Assembly: GCF_002803155.1 (NCBI RefSeq)
Contig: NZ_NNBP01000024.1
Span: 1 to 64,000 of the forward strand
Direction of reading: 5' to 3'
DNA length: 64,000 nucleotides
DNA from: Streptomyces sp. CB02959
GTDB lineage: Bacteria; Actinomycetota; Actinomycetes; Streptomycetales; Streptomycetaceae
In this document: positions 1-7,267 of the stretch, one piece after another
Position numbering within the stretch: the first letter of the stretch is position 1
How the letters are laid out: the number at the start of each line of letters is the position of its first letter
Notes under the pieces: generated by a model
What the model was told of the DNA's origin: nothing
The model's input: only the letters and a program-made list of their open reading frames with translations
The model's database searches: none
Position numbers and translations under genes: made by a program

Positions 1-36
1 CAGAAATAACCGGAACCTACAGAGCTGTAAGGAGAG

Positions 37-83
37 GCCCGGCGGCGGCAGCATCGGCCGGACGCAGAACCCGACCGCCGGGC
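37..83 (-). terminator. Hairpin downstream of the lasso operon
   Basis: A 9-bp inverted repeat (GCCCGGCGG at 37-45, CCGCCGGGC at 75-83) with a 29-base loop lies about 55 bases past the stop of the last leftward gene of the lasso cluster. It has no U-tract, as is common for streptomycete terminators. Its role as a terminator is inferred from position only. Confidence 0.4.
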
Positions 84-138
84 TCACCCAGTCTTACCTA
101 CTGCTCGCCGCCGCCGGAAGCACCGGGGCCTAGAGGTC

Positions 139-417
139 TCAGGCCGCGAGACCGATCTCGTCGGTGAGCGGGATCGTTGCGCCCGGATCCGCCGGCGTGG
201 GCAGCACGTCGTCCGGGCCGGCGTCGCCGCCGACGCGTCGCAGGCTGATGCCGTTCCAACCGACGATGCACTCGGCTTGGTCGAAGCAGTTGCGCTCTAT
301 GGCGTTCATGTCGACCTGGTACTCGGCGCCGTCGCCGTATCCGACGACCACGCCACACATTCCGTAGGCGGGAAAGGGGGCGATGACCTGCGCCTCGGTG
401 CCGATGCCGTGCAGCAT
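139..417 (-). CDS. Hypothetical 92-aa protein, last gene of the lasso-peptide operon
   Basis: I do not recognise the family. The start at 417 is chosen because AAAGGAGG sits 6-8 bases upstream on the minus strand; a longer in-frame extension lacks a site and reads like a shadow of the methyltransferase gene. The protein is acidic and soluble, begins MLHGIGTEAQVIAPFP, contains three Cys (including an NCFDQAECIVGW stretch) and has no signal peptide or membrane segment. It starts 33 bases after the methyltransferase stop and is co-oriented, so it is probably cotranscribed with the lasso genes. A role in methyl transfer, immunity or peptide binding is possible but nothing in the sequence decides it. 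Confidence 0.75.
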   Translation of the reverse strand: MLHGIGTEAQVIAPFPAYGMCGVVVGYGDGAEYQVDMNAIERNCFDQAECIVGWNGISLRRVGGDAGPDDVLPTPADPGATIPLTDEIGLAA

Positions 418-449
418 CAGGGACCTCCTTTCGTGGTCGGGTGGACGGC

Positions 450-1475
450 TTATCGGGACAGCCGCAGGTGCCAGCCGGCCGGGCCCTGCCCGTCGACCGC
501 GCGGACGAGGTTCGGCGTGTAGGTCTCGGGGGCCGGGCGCCCGGCCCCTTCCCAGGCGTTGATCCATTCGCGCAGGGTTTCCAGGGACGGTGAGTTGGGG
601 CTGTCGGCGAGGATGGTGCCGTCCTGCTGGAGGACGGCGGCCGTGTCGGGGGTGGTGTGGCCGATGGCCCACAGGTCCGGGCGGAGGCCGGCCATGGTGA
701 GCTGGGGGTCGCCGAGGAAGGCGGCGAAGGTGCGCCAGCTGGGCCAGTCGACTTCGGCGCCTTCGTAGGGTTCGGTGTGCATCGCGTGCAGGAGCCGGTC
801 CAAGGCGGTGCGGGCGCCGGTGTGCAGCCGGTCGTCGTCCGCCCGCCAGGCGAGGGAGATCCAGGAAGGGGCCGGGATGCGGTTTTCCCAGTCCACCCAG
901 CGGCCCGGCAGGTCGAGGTCGCCCTTGGGGGAGGCGGTCGCCTCGATGTAGCCGCCGGTGGCGACGGCCTCGGTGGTCGGCTGGCCGTCGTTGACACGGA
1001 TCTTGGCAACGACGGTCATGTTGGGCACGTTGGCGATCGGCAACGGGGCGACGATGAGACCGCCCTCGGCGACCTGATCAGTCCACGCCTTCGGCAGCAG
1101 CGGCGGGGTGCACCAGGCCATCACCCGGTCGTACGGGGCCCGCTCATGGAATCCGACCGTGCCGTCGGCGGTATAGCAGCGGACGTTGTCCAAGCCCCGC
1201 TCGTGGTGGATGACGTTGGCCCAGCACGTCAGGTAGGTGTCGATGTCGAGGCTGGTCACCTCCCCCTTGGGTCCGACCAGCCGCGCGATCAGCTCGGTGG
1301 AGTAGCCGGAGCCGGTGCCGTACTCGGCGACCCTCATGTGTGGTCGCAGGTCCAGGGTGGTCAGTTCGCGGTGGATGACGACCGGGTTCGAGCGGTGCGG
1401 CGTCGGTCCGCGGCCTTCGTGGTGGGTGTAGTGACGCTCGGGGACTTGCTCGGCAGCCAGGGCGACGGCGCTCAC
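450..1475 (-). CDS. Protein-L-isoaspartate O-methyltransferase homologue, lasso peptide tailoring
   Basis: This 341-aa protein has a class I SAM-binding fold. Motif I is VAEYGTGSGYS near residues 49-59, followed by an acidic strand end (SLDID, about 75-79), as in the PCMT/PIMT family. It is longer than repair PIMTs (about 210-230 aa), with a C-terminal extension of roughly 130 residues. It sits downstream of the lasso genes on the same strand. PIMT homologues in lasso clusters are known to methylate an Asp side chain inside the ring, which then closes to a stable aspartimide (cellulonodin-2 and lihuanodin). The linked precursor has an Asp-Thr in its predicted ring, so the same chemistry is inferred here. 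Housekeeping isoAsp repair is the less likely alternative. Confidence 0.9.
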   Translation of the reverse strand: MSAVALAAEQVPERHYTHHEGRGPTPHRSNPVVIHRELTTLDLRPHMRVAEYGTGSGYSTELIARLVGPKGEVTSLDIDTYLTCWANVIHHERGLDNVRCYTADGTVGFHERAPYDRVMAWCTPPLLPKAWTDQVAEGGLIVAPLPIANVPNMTVVAKIRVNDGQPTTEAVATGGYIEATASPKGDLDLPGRWVDWENRIPAPSWISLAWRADDDRLHTGARTALDRLLHAMHTEPYEGAEVDWPSWRTFAAFLGDPQLTMAGLRPDLWAIGHTTPDTAAVLQQDGTILADSPNSPSLETLREWINAWEGAGRPAPETYTPNLVRAVDGQGPAGWHLRLSR

Positions 1476-1560
1476 GGCTCACTCCTTCGGGGTTGGGTAC
1501 GCGTTTGCGACAACTGGTCCGGGCGGGTGAAGGACACGGGCCCCGGAGCCTGCGGGCGGG

Positions 1561-1983
1561 TCAGATCGTGAGGGCCGTGTGGTGGTGCCAGCCTGCTTCG
1601 GTGTATTCGCCGACCGGGCCGTCTTCAGGCAGTTCGGCCCAGGCGTGATACGAGGTCGGCGGCGGGGAGAACCGCACTCCCAGACACCAGTGCAGCCGGC
1701 CGCCGAGCAGGGCAGCGGCCAGGACCGCGCCGAGCGAGGTTTCCATGCAGGCGGCCCGTCCCGGCCACAGGCGGGCGGTGTGCCATACCGCCTCGACCAC
1801 CGCCTCCGCCCGCGCAGCGGTGAGCGGCCGGCGCCCGGCTCGCCGGGCCCAGCGCACGGCGCGAGTGGTGTGGCGGAAGGGCAGCCGCAGCAGCACCAAA
1901 GCCAAGGCGAGGCCTGCCGCTGCCGCGCAGCGTTCGAGGAATGTGCCGGTGCGGACAGTGGAGAACGCCTCCATGCTCGTCAT
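1561..1983 (-). CDS. Lasso peptide leader peptidase (B2, transglutaminase-like)
   Basis: This protease cuts the leader from the lasso precursor once B1 has bound it. The 140-aa protein has the transglutaminase-like core of B2 enzymes: a Cys in GRAACMETS (Cys79) at the start of a helix and a His in YHAWAEL (His113), followed by an acidic residue (Asp121 or nearby) that may complete the triad. N-terminal hydrophobic and Arg-rich helices (about 18-52) are usual for actinobacterial B2. The start at 1983 is preferred over the longer one at 1998 because its ATG overlaps the B1 stop in an ATGA, giving translational coupling. Confidence 0.93.
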   Translation of the reverse strand: MTSMEAFSTVRTGTFLERCAAAAGLALALVLLRLPFRHTTRAVRWARRAGRRPLTAARAEAVVEAVWHTARLWPGRAACMETSLGAVLAAALLGGRLHWCLGVRFSPPPTSYHAWAELPEDGPVGEYTEAGWHHHTALTI

Positions 1984-2273
1984 CGCCACCACCTCCACCA
2001 GCGGCGGTGGCTCGCGGGACCAGCGGTGGCGAGGCCCTGTGCGGTGAGCGCGTCGGCGACGGTACGGATGTCGACGGCGGCCTGCTCGGCGCCGATGCCG
2101 TAGCGAGTGGCGTACTGGCCGACGGCCTCTTCCTCGGTGGCGCCCGACAACAGGAGCATCACGGCGGCGGACGCGGTCGGGGTCAGGTGCGTCCAGCGTC
2201 CGGTGCGCTCATCCAGGATGGCGCCGCCCGCATCGGTGAGGACTGGATGGGTGCTCTCACGCAGTCGCCACAT
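1980..2273 (-). CDS. Lasso peptide RRE protein (B1, PqqD-like)
   Basis: This 97-aa RiPP recognition element protein binds the precursor leader and delivers it to B2. It shows the PqqD pattern: an N-terminal beta region with a hydrophobic turn (LTDAGGAILDERTGRWTHL, about 12-30), then helices with TASAAVMLLLSG and a C-terminal three-helix part. It overlaps the end of the C gene by 17 bases and overlaps B2 in an ATGA. The tail is Trp/Arg-rich (SHRRWWRWWR). The split B1/B2 arrangement is typical of Gram-positive clusters, whereas proteobacteria usually have a fused B. Confidence 0.93.
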   Translation of the reverse strand: MWRLRESTHPVLTDAGGAILDERTGRWTHLTPTASAAVMLLLSGATEEEAVGQYATRYGIGAEQAAVDIRTVADALTAQGLATAGPASHRRWWRWWR

Positions 2274-4083
2274 GGGAGTTCACCTCCCACCGGGCCGGGG
2301 CGGTTTCCAGTTGCCGGAGCCAGACTTCGGCGGCGACGGCGAGGTGCAGGGCGCCTTGGGCCGTGGGCTGTCCGGTCGCGGCTCGCTGGAGCATCGCGGC
2401 CACCGGTGCCTCGGTGACCAGGCCGGCGGCGGCCAGGCGGGAGGAGGGGCCGAGCAGATCCCGCAGCACGGGGGCGTGTTCGCGCAGGCCCGCGTAGGCG
2501 AGCGCGTTGAATCCTCCCTTGGTCACCCGCGTCAGGATGAAGTCGGGCAGCACGCCGGTAGGGGCGAACGCCTCGCCCAGCAGCGGCTTGTAGCGGCCTG
2601 GGGTGCCGCGCTGGTCGGCGGGCACGGCCAGGCAGGCCCGGATGACCTCGTTGTCCAGGAACGGGGCGGCGACCTCGATGTCGTGCCCGGCGAGCGCGAT
2701 CTGGCGCCATCCGGTGGTGTCCGCCCCGACCCGTGCGAGGTCCTGGCGGTCCGACCACGCCATCAGCCGGGCGGGTGCGGTGGCCAGTTCGGCGGCGACT
2801 TCGAGGGCGCTTGCGAGCCGGTCGCGTACGTCGGGGCTCATCCAGTCGGCGGTGGCCAGCAGCGGCGTCCAGGCCACCGGCCGCTCTGCCTGCGGCACCC
2901 AGGGGCGCGGAGGGCGCCGCAGTTCGGCAGCTGCCTGCCGCCAGGCCCCGGCCAGATCGGTCCGGGCTGCCGGGCGGGCGCGCCGCAGCAGGGTCAGGGC
3001 GGAGGTATGCCGCAGCCGGGCGTGGGCCTGCGCGTGCTGCCAGGCGCGACGATACTGGTGCTCGCGCAGGAGGTCGGCCAGGTAGGCCGACGGTGCGGAC
3101 AGCACCGCGTCGCCAGCTGCCCCGGTCAAGTGGACGCCCTCAGGGTGGTGTCCGACGGCGGTGTCCAGGACGGCTTTCTTGATGGAGGCGGTCACCACGT
3201 AGGCGTTCGGGGCGTCGGTGACCGGCAACGCCGAGATGTCCTCAAGGCCGGCGTAGTAGACGGTTTCCGAGCTTCCGGGCGCCGTATGGTGCGAGAGGTT
3301 GGGCACCGTGGCCGCGGTGCGGACCGCATACAGCAGGTCGTCATCCCGCAGGCGCGCGTCGGCAAACGTCACCGCAGTCACCGGCCCGCGCTGGGCAGCC
3401 AGGCAAGCCAGTGTCGTGGAGTCCAGCCCCGCCAGATCCGCGCTGACCGGCCGGCCGTCGCACCGGACGCCTACGGCTTCGGATAACGCAGCGCGCACCG
3501 TCGGCGCGGCGTCGCGCAGGTTCACTGGCTCGTACTCGACCGGCTCGTACCGAACGATGCACGCGCCCTGCGGGGTGATCAGCAGCAGGTGCCCGGTCGG
3601 CACCCGGCTCACCGAGCGGAACAGGCTCCACTGCCCCAGGACGTCCGGCTGGCCCAGGGCCAGGTGGGCGGCCAGCGCGGTCGGATCGACCGGAGCCCCG
3701 TCCAGTGCCGCCAGAACGGCGACGGAGGTCGACCACCATGTCCCGGCGCTGTCGGTCCGCCAGCACACCGGGTACTGACCGGCCAGGTCACCGATCACCG
3801 CCAGCGCCTCGCCCCTGCGGGCGATAGTCAGGTAGGAGCCGGGCCAGCGGGTCAGCGCCCGCCAGTCCTTCGCCCGCACCAACTTCAGCCCCTGCTGAAT
3901 TTGCTGGTCATCGGCGCCGCAGTCCCCGACGACTGCCAGCGCCAGCGGTCCCGAGCCCGCAGCCCGGACCTGCCTCGCGGGCCAGTTGATCGTCCATGCC
4001 GTCTCCAGGCCCGGCACCGGGCGCCCGCCCCGCGGCAGCCGGTCGAACCCGCTGCTTCCGTACCAACCCGTACTCCACTGCAT
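2257..4083 (-). CDS. Lasso peptide macrolactam synthetase (C, asparagine synthetase-like)
   Basis: This 608-aa enzyme adenylates the ring Asp/Glu side chain and forms the isopeptide bond to the core N-terminus. It has a degenerate glutaminase-like N-terminal half (about 1-190; no Cys2, so no ammonia production) and an Asn_synthase C-terminal half. The PP-loop is SADLAGLDS (about 214-222), a variant of the usual SGGxDS. A conserved downstream segment DAPNAYV and a KGGFNALAY region near the C-terminus also fit lasso C proteins. It lies 164 bases downstream of the precursor gene and overlaps B1, so A-C-B1-B2-methyltransferase form one leftward unit. Confidence 0.94.
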   Translation of the reverse strand: MQWSTGWYGSSGFDRLPRGGRPVPGLETAWTINWPARQVRAAGSGPLALAVVGDCGADDQQIQQGLKLVRAKDWRALTRWPGSYLTIARRGEALAVIGDLAGQYPVCWRTDSAGTWWSTSVAVLAALDGAPVDPTALAAHLALGQPDVLGQWSLFRSVSRVPTGHLLLITPQGACIVRYEPVEYEPVNLRDAAPTVRAALSEAVGVRCDGRPVSADLAGLDSTTLACLAAQRGPVTAVTFADARLRDDDLLYAVRTAATVPNLSHHTAPGSSETVYYAGLEDISALPVTDAPNAYVVTASIKKAVLDTAVGHHPEGVHLTGAAGDAVLSAPSAYLADLLREHQYRRAWQHAQAHARLRHTSALTLLRRARPAARTDLAGAWRQAAAELRRPPRPWVPQAERPVAWTPLLATADWMSPDVRDRLASALEVAAELATAPARLMAWSDRQDLARVGADTTGWRQIALAGHDIEVAAPFLDNEVIRACLAVPADQRGTPGRYKPLLGEAFAPTGVLPDFILTRVTKGGFNALAYAGLREHAPVLRDLLGPSSRLAAAGLVTEAPVAAMLQRAATGQPTAQGALHLAVAAEVWLRQLETAPARWEVNSHVATA

Positions 4084-4135
4084 CGCCGCCCGCTCCTCGA
4101 AGTCGTGGTGTCCATCGCATCTGTGGTCAAAGAGC

Positions 4136-4190
4136 GGGCGCCGGGCCGCTTCGAGGCGTGCCCCAGCACGACCCCTGCGGCCCGGCGCCC
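4136..4190 (-). promoter_or_regulatory. 14-bp inverted repeat between precursor and C gene
   Basis: GGGCGCCGGGCCGC (4136-4149) and its exact complement (4177-4190) flank a 27-base loop in the gap between the precursor stop and the synthetase start. A stem-loop in this place can act as a partial terminator or RNA stabiliser, giving more precursor than enzyme mRNA, as proposed for other lasso clusters. Here that role is inferred from position. Confidence 0.55.
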
Positions 4191-4247
4191 TCTCACACCC
4201 GGTGCCGGCCCTTGCGCATGGCCCAACGGCTCCGGGCAGAACGCGGG

Positions 4248-4373
4248 TCAGGCGTTCTTGTACTGGGTGTCGTCGGCGGTGTCGAAGTTGTTCGTGCCCA
4301 GCGTCACCGCGACGACGTCCCCGGCGTTCACGACGACCGGCGCGCTGTAGGCGGGCTTGGTGGTCTGCTCCAT
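4248..4373 (-). CDS. Lasso peptide precursor (A)
   Basis: A 41-aa peptide too short for routine gene callers. The leader contains Y9-SAP-V-(x)-G18-(x5)-T24, the YxxP...G...T signature read by B1, and T24 occupies the conserved penultimate leader position. Cleavage after L25 gives a 16-residue core, GTNNFDTADDTQYKNA. Gly1 is the ring nucleophile and Asp9 the likely isopeptide acceptor, making a nine-residue ring. Asp6-Thr7 lies inside the ring and is the obvious target for the linked methyltransferase. The tail DTQYKNA would thread the ring. A CTGGAGG site lies upstream of the ATG. I infer the ring boundary from family rules; Asp10 lies outside the usual 7-9 range. Confidence 0.93.
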   Translation of the reverse strand: MEQTTKPAYSAPVVVNAGDVVAVTLGTNNFDTADDTQYKNA

Positions 4374-4514
4374 GATCAAAACCTCCAGGTTCTTGCGTCC
4401 CCCGCGCCCTCCAGTGAGCGCGAGGCAGACGGCCTTACTGGGGCCGAGCGCCGGGGCCGGGGGAACCGTTTGGACCCCGTCGCTCGGCCTGATGCACAGT
4501 CAACCCAGAGCGCG

Positions 4515-4561
4515 GGTACGGCGGTACGGTGGCGGGCAGGGCAAGGGGTATATCGGGTATA
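4515..4561 (+). promoter_or_regulatory. Paired direct repeats upstream of the XRE/TPR regulator
   Basis: Two direct repeats occur just before the regulator start: GGTACGG at 4515-4521 and 4523-4529, and GGGTATA at 4546-4552 and 4555-4561 (9-base period). They lie in the divergent gap between the lasso precursor and the regulator, so they could be promoter elements or an operator acting on both directions. This is inference only. Confidence 0.35.
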
Positions 4562-4576
4562 CGGGCAGGTGCTCCC

Positions 4577-5947
4577 ATGGTCACGCGCACGCCAAATCAG
4601 CAGCTCAAGGAGCTCGTCGCCGAGTCCGGCTTGACGTACGCGTCCCTGGCCAAGGCCGTGCGTGCGGTGGCTGCCGAGTGCGGCGCGGCGTTACGGACCA
4701 ACAAGTCGACCGTCGAGCACTGGATCGCTGGCGTCACGCCCCAAGGCGATACCGGCCGCTACCTCGCCGTCGCGCTGTCCAGGCGGCTCGGCCGCCTGAT
4801 CACCCCGGCCGACCTCGGGCTGGCCGAGCCGGAGGAGGAGGATGACAGCATCGGGCTGACCCTTGGGGACGATCCGATCAATGCCCTGCTGCCGATGTGG
4901 AGGTGCGAGTTGGACCGGCGCCGCTTCCTGGCCACCTCCGCGTACTCGGTGGCTGCTGCCGCCCTTCCCTTGGCCTATGTGCAGGAGATCGCCGACCGCA
5001 CGGCCGCGGCCCGCACCGGTCAGGTCGTCGGCATGGCCGAAGTTGCCGCCGTGCGCGACATGGTGCGTGTCTTCTCCGAGATGGACGAACGCCACGGCGG
5101 TCAGCATGGGCGCAGTGCGCTCGTGCAGTACCTGCGCGACGACGTCGCCCCGCTGTGCCGGGGGCGGTTCCGCACTGAGGAAATGCGCCAGCAGATGCTC
5201 TCCGCTGCCTCCCGTGGTGTGCACCTGCTGGGCTGGAAGTCCTATGACGCAGGCCAGCAGGGGCTCGCGCAGCGCTACTACCTTCAGTCCTACGCGCTCG
5301 CTGTCGAATCCGGCGTCCGTGGGCACGACGGGTTCGTGATGCGCACGATGGCCATGCAGGGGCTCAAGCTGCACCGGCCCGAACACTGCCTCGGTCTTGC
5401 CGAGACGGGGCTGAACCGTGCCAAGGGCAGAGTCGACGCTCAGACTGAATCCCTCTTCCGCGTCGTCCACGCCCACACCCTGGCCAAGGCCGGCCAGCGC
5501 ACGGCCGCCCTCGCCGAAGCCGAGCGGGCGAGCACCCTGCTGACCGCCGGCCCCGGCGACGAAGTGCCCTTCTGGGCTCTGGCCTGGGGTCCCCCGGCCG
5601 CGTCGGTCTACTCACGCAACGCCAAGGTCTACGAGACGCTCGGCGACTACCAGACCGCCGCCGAGCAGTACGGCCGCGCCGCCGGCGCCCGCCCCGCCGG
5701 CACCTACGCGCGGATCGTGGCCCTGGACCTGGTCGCGGGAGCCGAGATGCAACTCAAGCGCGGCCAGATCGAGCAGGCGTGCACCACCTGGAACCAAGCC
5801 CTCGACCACATGGACGGCGTACGCTCCGTCCGCACCCGCAAGGCCGTTACCCGCATGCGTGGCGACCTCGCCCGCTTCCGCGCCCGCGGCGTACGCTGCG
5901 CGGCCGAGCTGGACGAACGCGCCATCGACTTCCTCGCCAGCGCCTGA
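4577..5947 (+). CDS. XRE-like regulator with C-terminal TPR region
   Basis: This 456-aa protein (from ATG 4577; an upstream in-frame start at 4529 adds 16 residues unlike the family) has an N-terminal HTH-like region (about 1-70: NQQLKELVAESGLTYASLAKAV). A linker follows with LDRRRFLATSAYSVAAAALP, resembling a twin-arginine motif but placed internally as in many streptomycete regulators, then TPR-like helices to the end. It is divergent from the lasso precursor and may control that cluster. The Leu codon at 4691-4693 is TTA, so translation should depend on the bldA tRNA and be linked to development. The target genes are unknown. Confidence 0.85.
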   Translation: MVTRTPNQQLKELVAESGLTYASLAKAVRAVAAECGAALRTNKSTVEHWIAGVTPQGDTGRYLAVALSRRLGRLITPADLGLAEPEEEDDSIGLTLGDDPINALLPMWRCELDRRRFLATSAYSVAAAALPLAYVQEIADRTAAARTGQVVGMAEVAAVRDMVRVFSEMDERHGGQHGRSALVQYLRDDVAPLCRGRFRTEEMRQQMLSAASRGVHLLGWKSYDAGQQGLAQRYYLQSYALAVESGVRGHDGFVMRTMAMQGLKLHRPEHCLGLAETGLNRAKGRVDAQTESLFRVVHAHTLAKAGQRTAALAEAERASTLLTAGPGDEVPFWALAWGPPAASVYSRNAKVYETLGDYQTAAEQYGRAAGARPAGTYARIVALDLVAGAEMQLKRGQIEQACTTWNQALDHMDGVRSVRTRKAVTRMRGDLARFRARGVRCAAELDERAIDFLASA

Positions 5948-6833
5948 CCCGAGTTGCCCCGATCCAGCAAGGGGCTACTCAAGGCCCTCAAGGCCACCTG
6001 CTCGGCCCGCTTCAACCACTGGGTAACCGGGCGACAGGGCGGGGCTCTTCCCTTCAGCCATCCTGCTCAGGCTCACCGGCTGCTGACGCCAGGAGCGAAC
6101 AGTGCTTACAGCGGCCTGCCGTTGGCCGAGGCTTCTGCCACGGCTTGGTCTCGCACGGCGAGGGTGGCTGTCAGTGCTGCGGCGATGTCAGCGTCGGCCG
6201 GGTACGCCCGTGTCAGGGGGCGCAGTGCGATTGCCATGCGGACGGTGCCGTGCCGGAGTTCCGCGAGCGCGCGGCGACCATCACGCTGATGAGGATCTCT
6301 GGAATCGGCCAGGGCTCCACGTCGCCCCACTCGCTCCGTTGCTCAACTGAGTGGGGAGTGAAAGTGAGCGCCTCGCAGGTGACGAGCCGGGGCCGCCCGC
6401 TCGTGGAGCGTGCGGGCTGCGCCAAGCCGTCGCTGGACCTGGCTCTCTTGAAAATGCCCCTGAGGCGGCTTCTGTGCGTGGAGTGAGAGTGACCTCGTAG
6501 CCGAGGGCGTCGAGCTGGGTGAGGAGCCGTCGGCGGCGGGGTTCGTGGCTGATGCGGTTGCTGAAGAGGTCGGGATCGAGGTCCTGGTAGGGGGTGTCGG
6601 TACTGAGCATGTGGTAAATCGAGACGATCATGCTGTGGGCGACGGCGACGATGGCGCGTTTGTCACCGCGCCGGGACGTTTGCGATCCCGGCGGTGGGCG
6701 CCTCGCGTCCAGAGCCCGCCCGTTGGGCCACGCTGGCCTGTTGATCGGCAAATAAGCGAGAAGGGCTGTCGTCGGCAGTCGTGGCCGTCACACTGTGAGG
6801 TACGGCAACTGAGGCTTCGTAATAGGGGGACTG
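5948..6833. other. Gene-poor stretch with transposase debris
   Basis: About 0.9 kb separates the regulator from the first EACC1 gene. Apart from the IS110-type fragment I see no convincing gene. A 74-codon leftward frame at 6106-6330 has helix-like sequence (LRPLTRAYPADADIAAALTA) but no clear start site or family, and may be a decayed gene end. Confidence 0.5.
6450..6670 (-). pseudogene. IS110-family transposase remnant (C-terminal part)
   Basis: The leftward frame contains KRAIVAVAHSMIVSIYHML followed by TPYQDLDPDLFSNR and a helix ending LDALGYEVTLTP, the pattern at the end of IS110/IS116/IS902 transposases. The catalytic DEDD N-terminal half and the serine-containing transposase_20 core are absent. 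Sequence on both sides of this segment in the frame is unrelated. This is debris from an old insertion next to the conflict-system genes. Confidence 0.75.
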
Positions 6834-7265
6834 ATGCAGGTGGAGGATTCCACGAGCCATGGACCAGGGAGATCCGGTTCGGATCGCGTGATGCAGTTGC
6901 TGTTGTCCATCGCGTTCGATCCCGAGCTGGACCCCGAGCCTGCCGAACGGCTGACGCGCCAATTGCGTGCTGAGATCGCCGAGCTGGATATCGAGTCGGT
7001 TGGCCCCGCGCACGCCGAGGCGGCCCCTGACGGGGCGAAGGGCACCGATGCCGTCACGCTGGGGGCGGTTGTCGTCGCACTGAGCGCATCCAGTGGAGTG
7101 TTCACCACGCTCATCGAGACATTGCGCGACTGGCTCAGCCGGCATTCCGCGCGGCATCGCATCTCGCTGACCATCGATGGCGACACCATCGAACTGGAGC
7201 GGGCGTCCGCCGCCGAGCGGCAGGAGCTGATCGATGCCTACGTGCGTCGTCACACCGGCGGGTAG
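6834..7265 (+). CDS. EACC1-type effector-associated protein (copy 1)
   Basis: This 143-aa protein has the layout of EACC1 (effector-associated constant component 1), a family described next to caspase-like and other effectors in bacterial conflict systems. It has a variable N-terminus, a central hydrophobic helix (AVTLGAVVVALSASSGVFTTL, about 72-92, split by small residues), an LRDWLSRH helix, and a C-terminal beta/alpha part in which DGDTIELERASAAERQELIDAYV is diagnostic. It ends 2 bases before the caspase-PP2C gene, so the two are surely coexpressed. The same pairing recurs at 43.3 kb. Its molecular role, perhaps an adaptor or membrane anchor, is not established. Confidence 0.85.
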   Translation: MQVEDSTSHGPGRSGSDRVMQLLLSIAFDPELDPEPAERLTRQLRAEIAELDIESVGPAHAEAAPDGAKGTDAVTLGAVVVALSASSGVFTTLIETLRDWLSRHSARHRISLTIDGDTIELERASAAERQELIDAYVRRHTGG

Positions 7266-7267
7266 CC

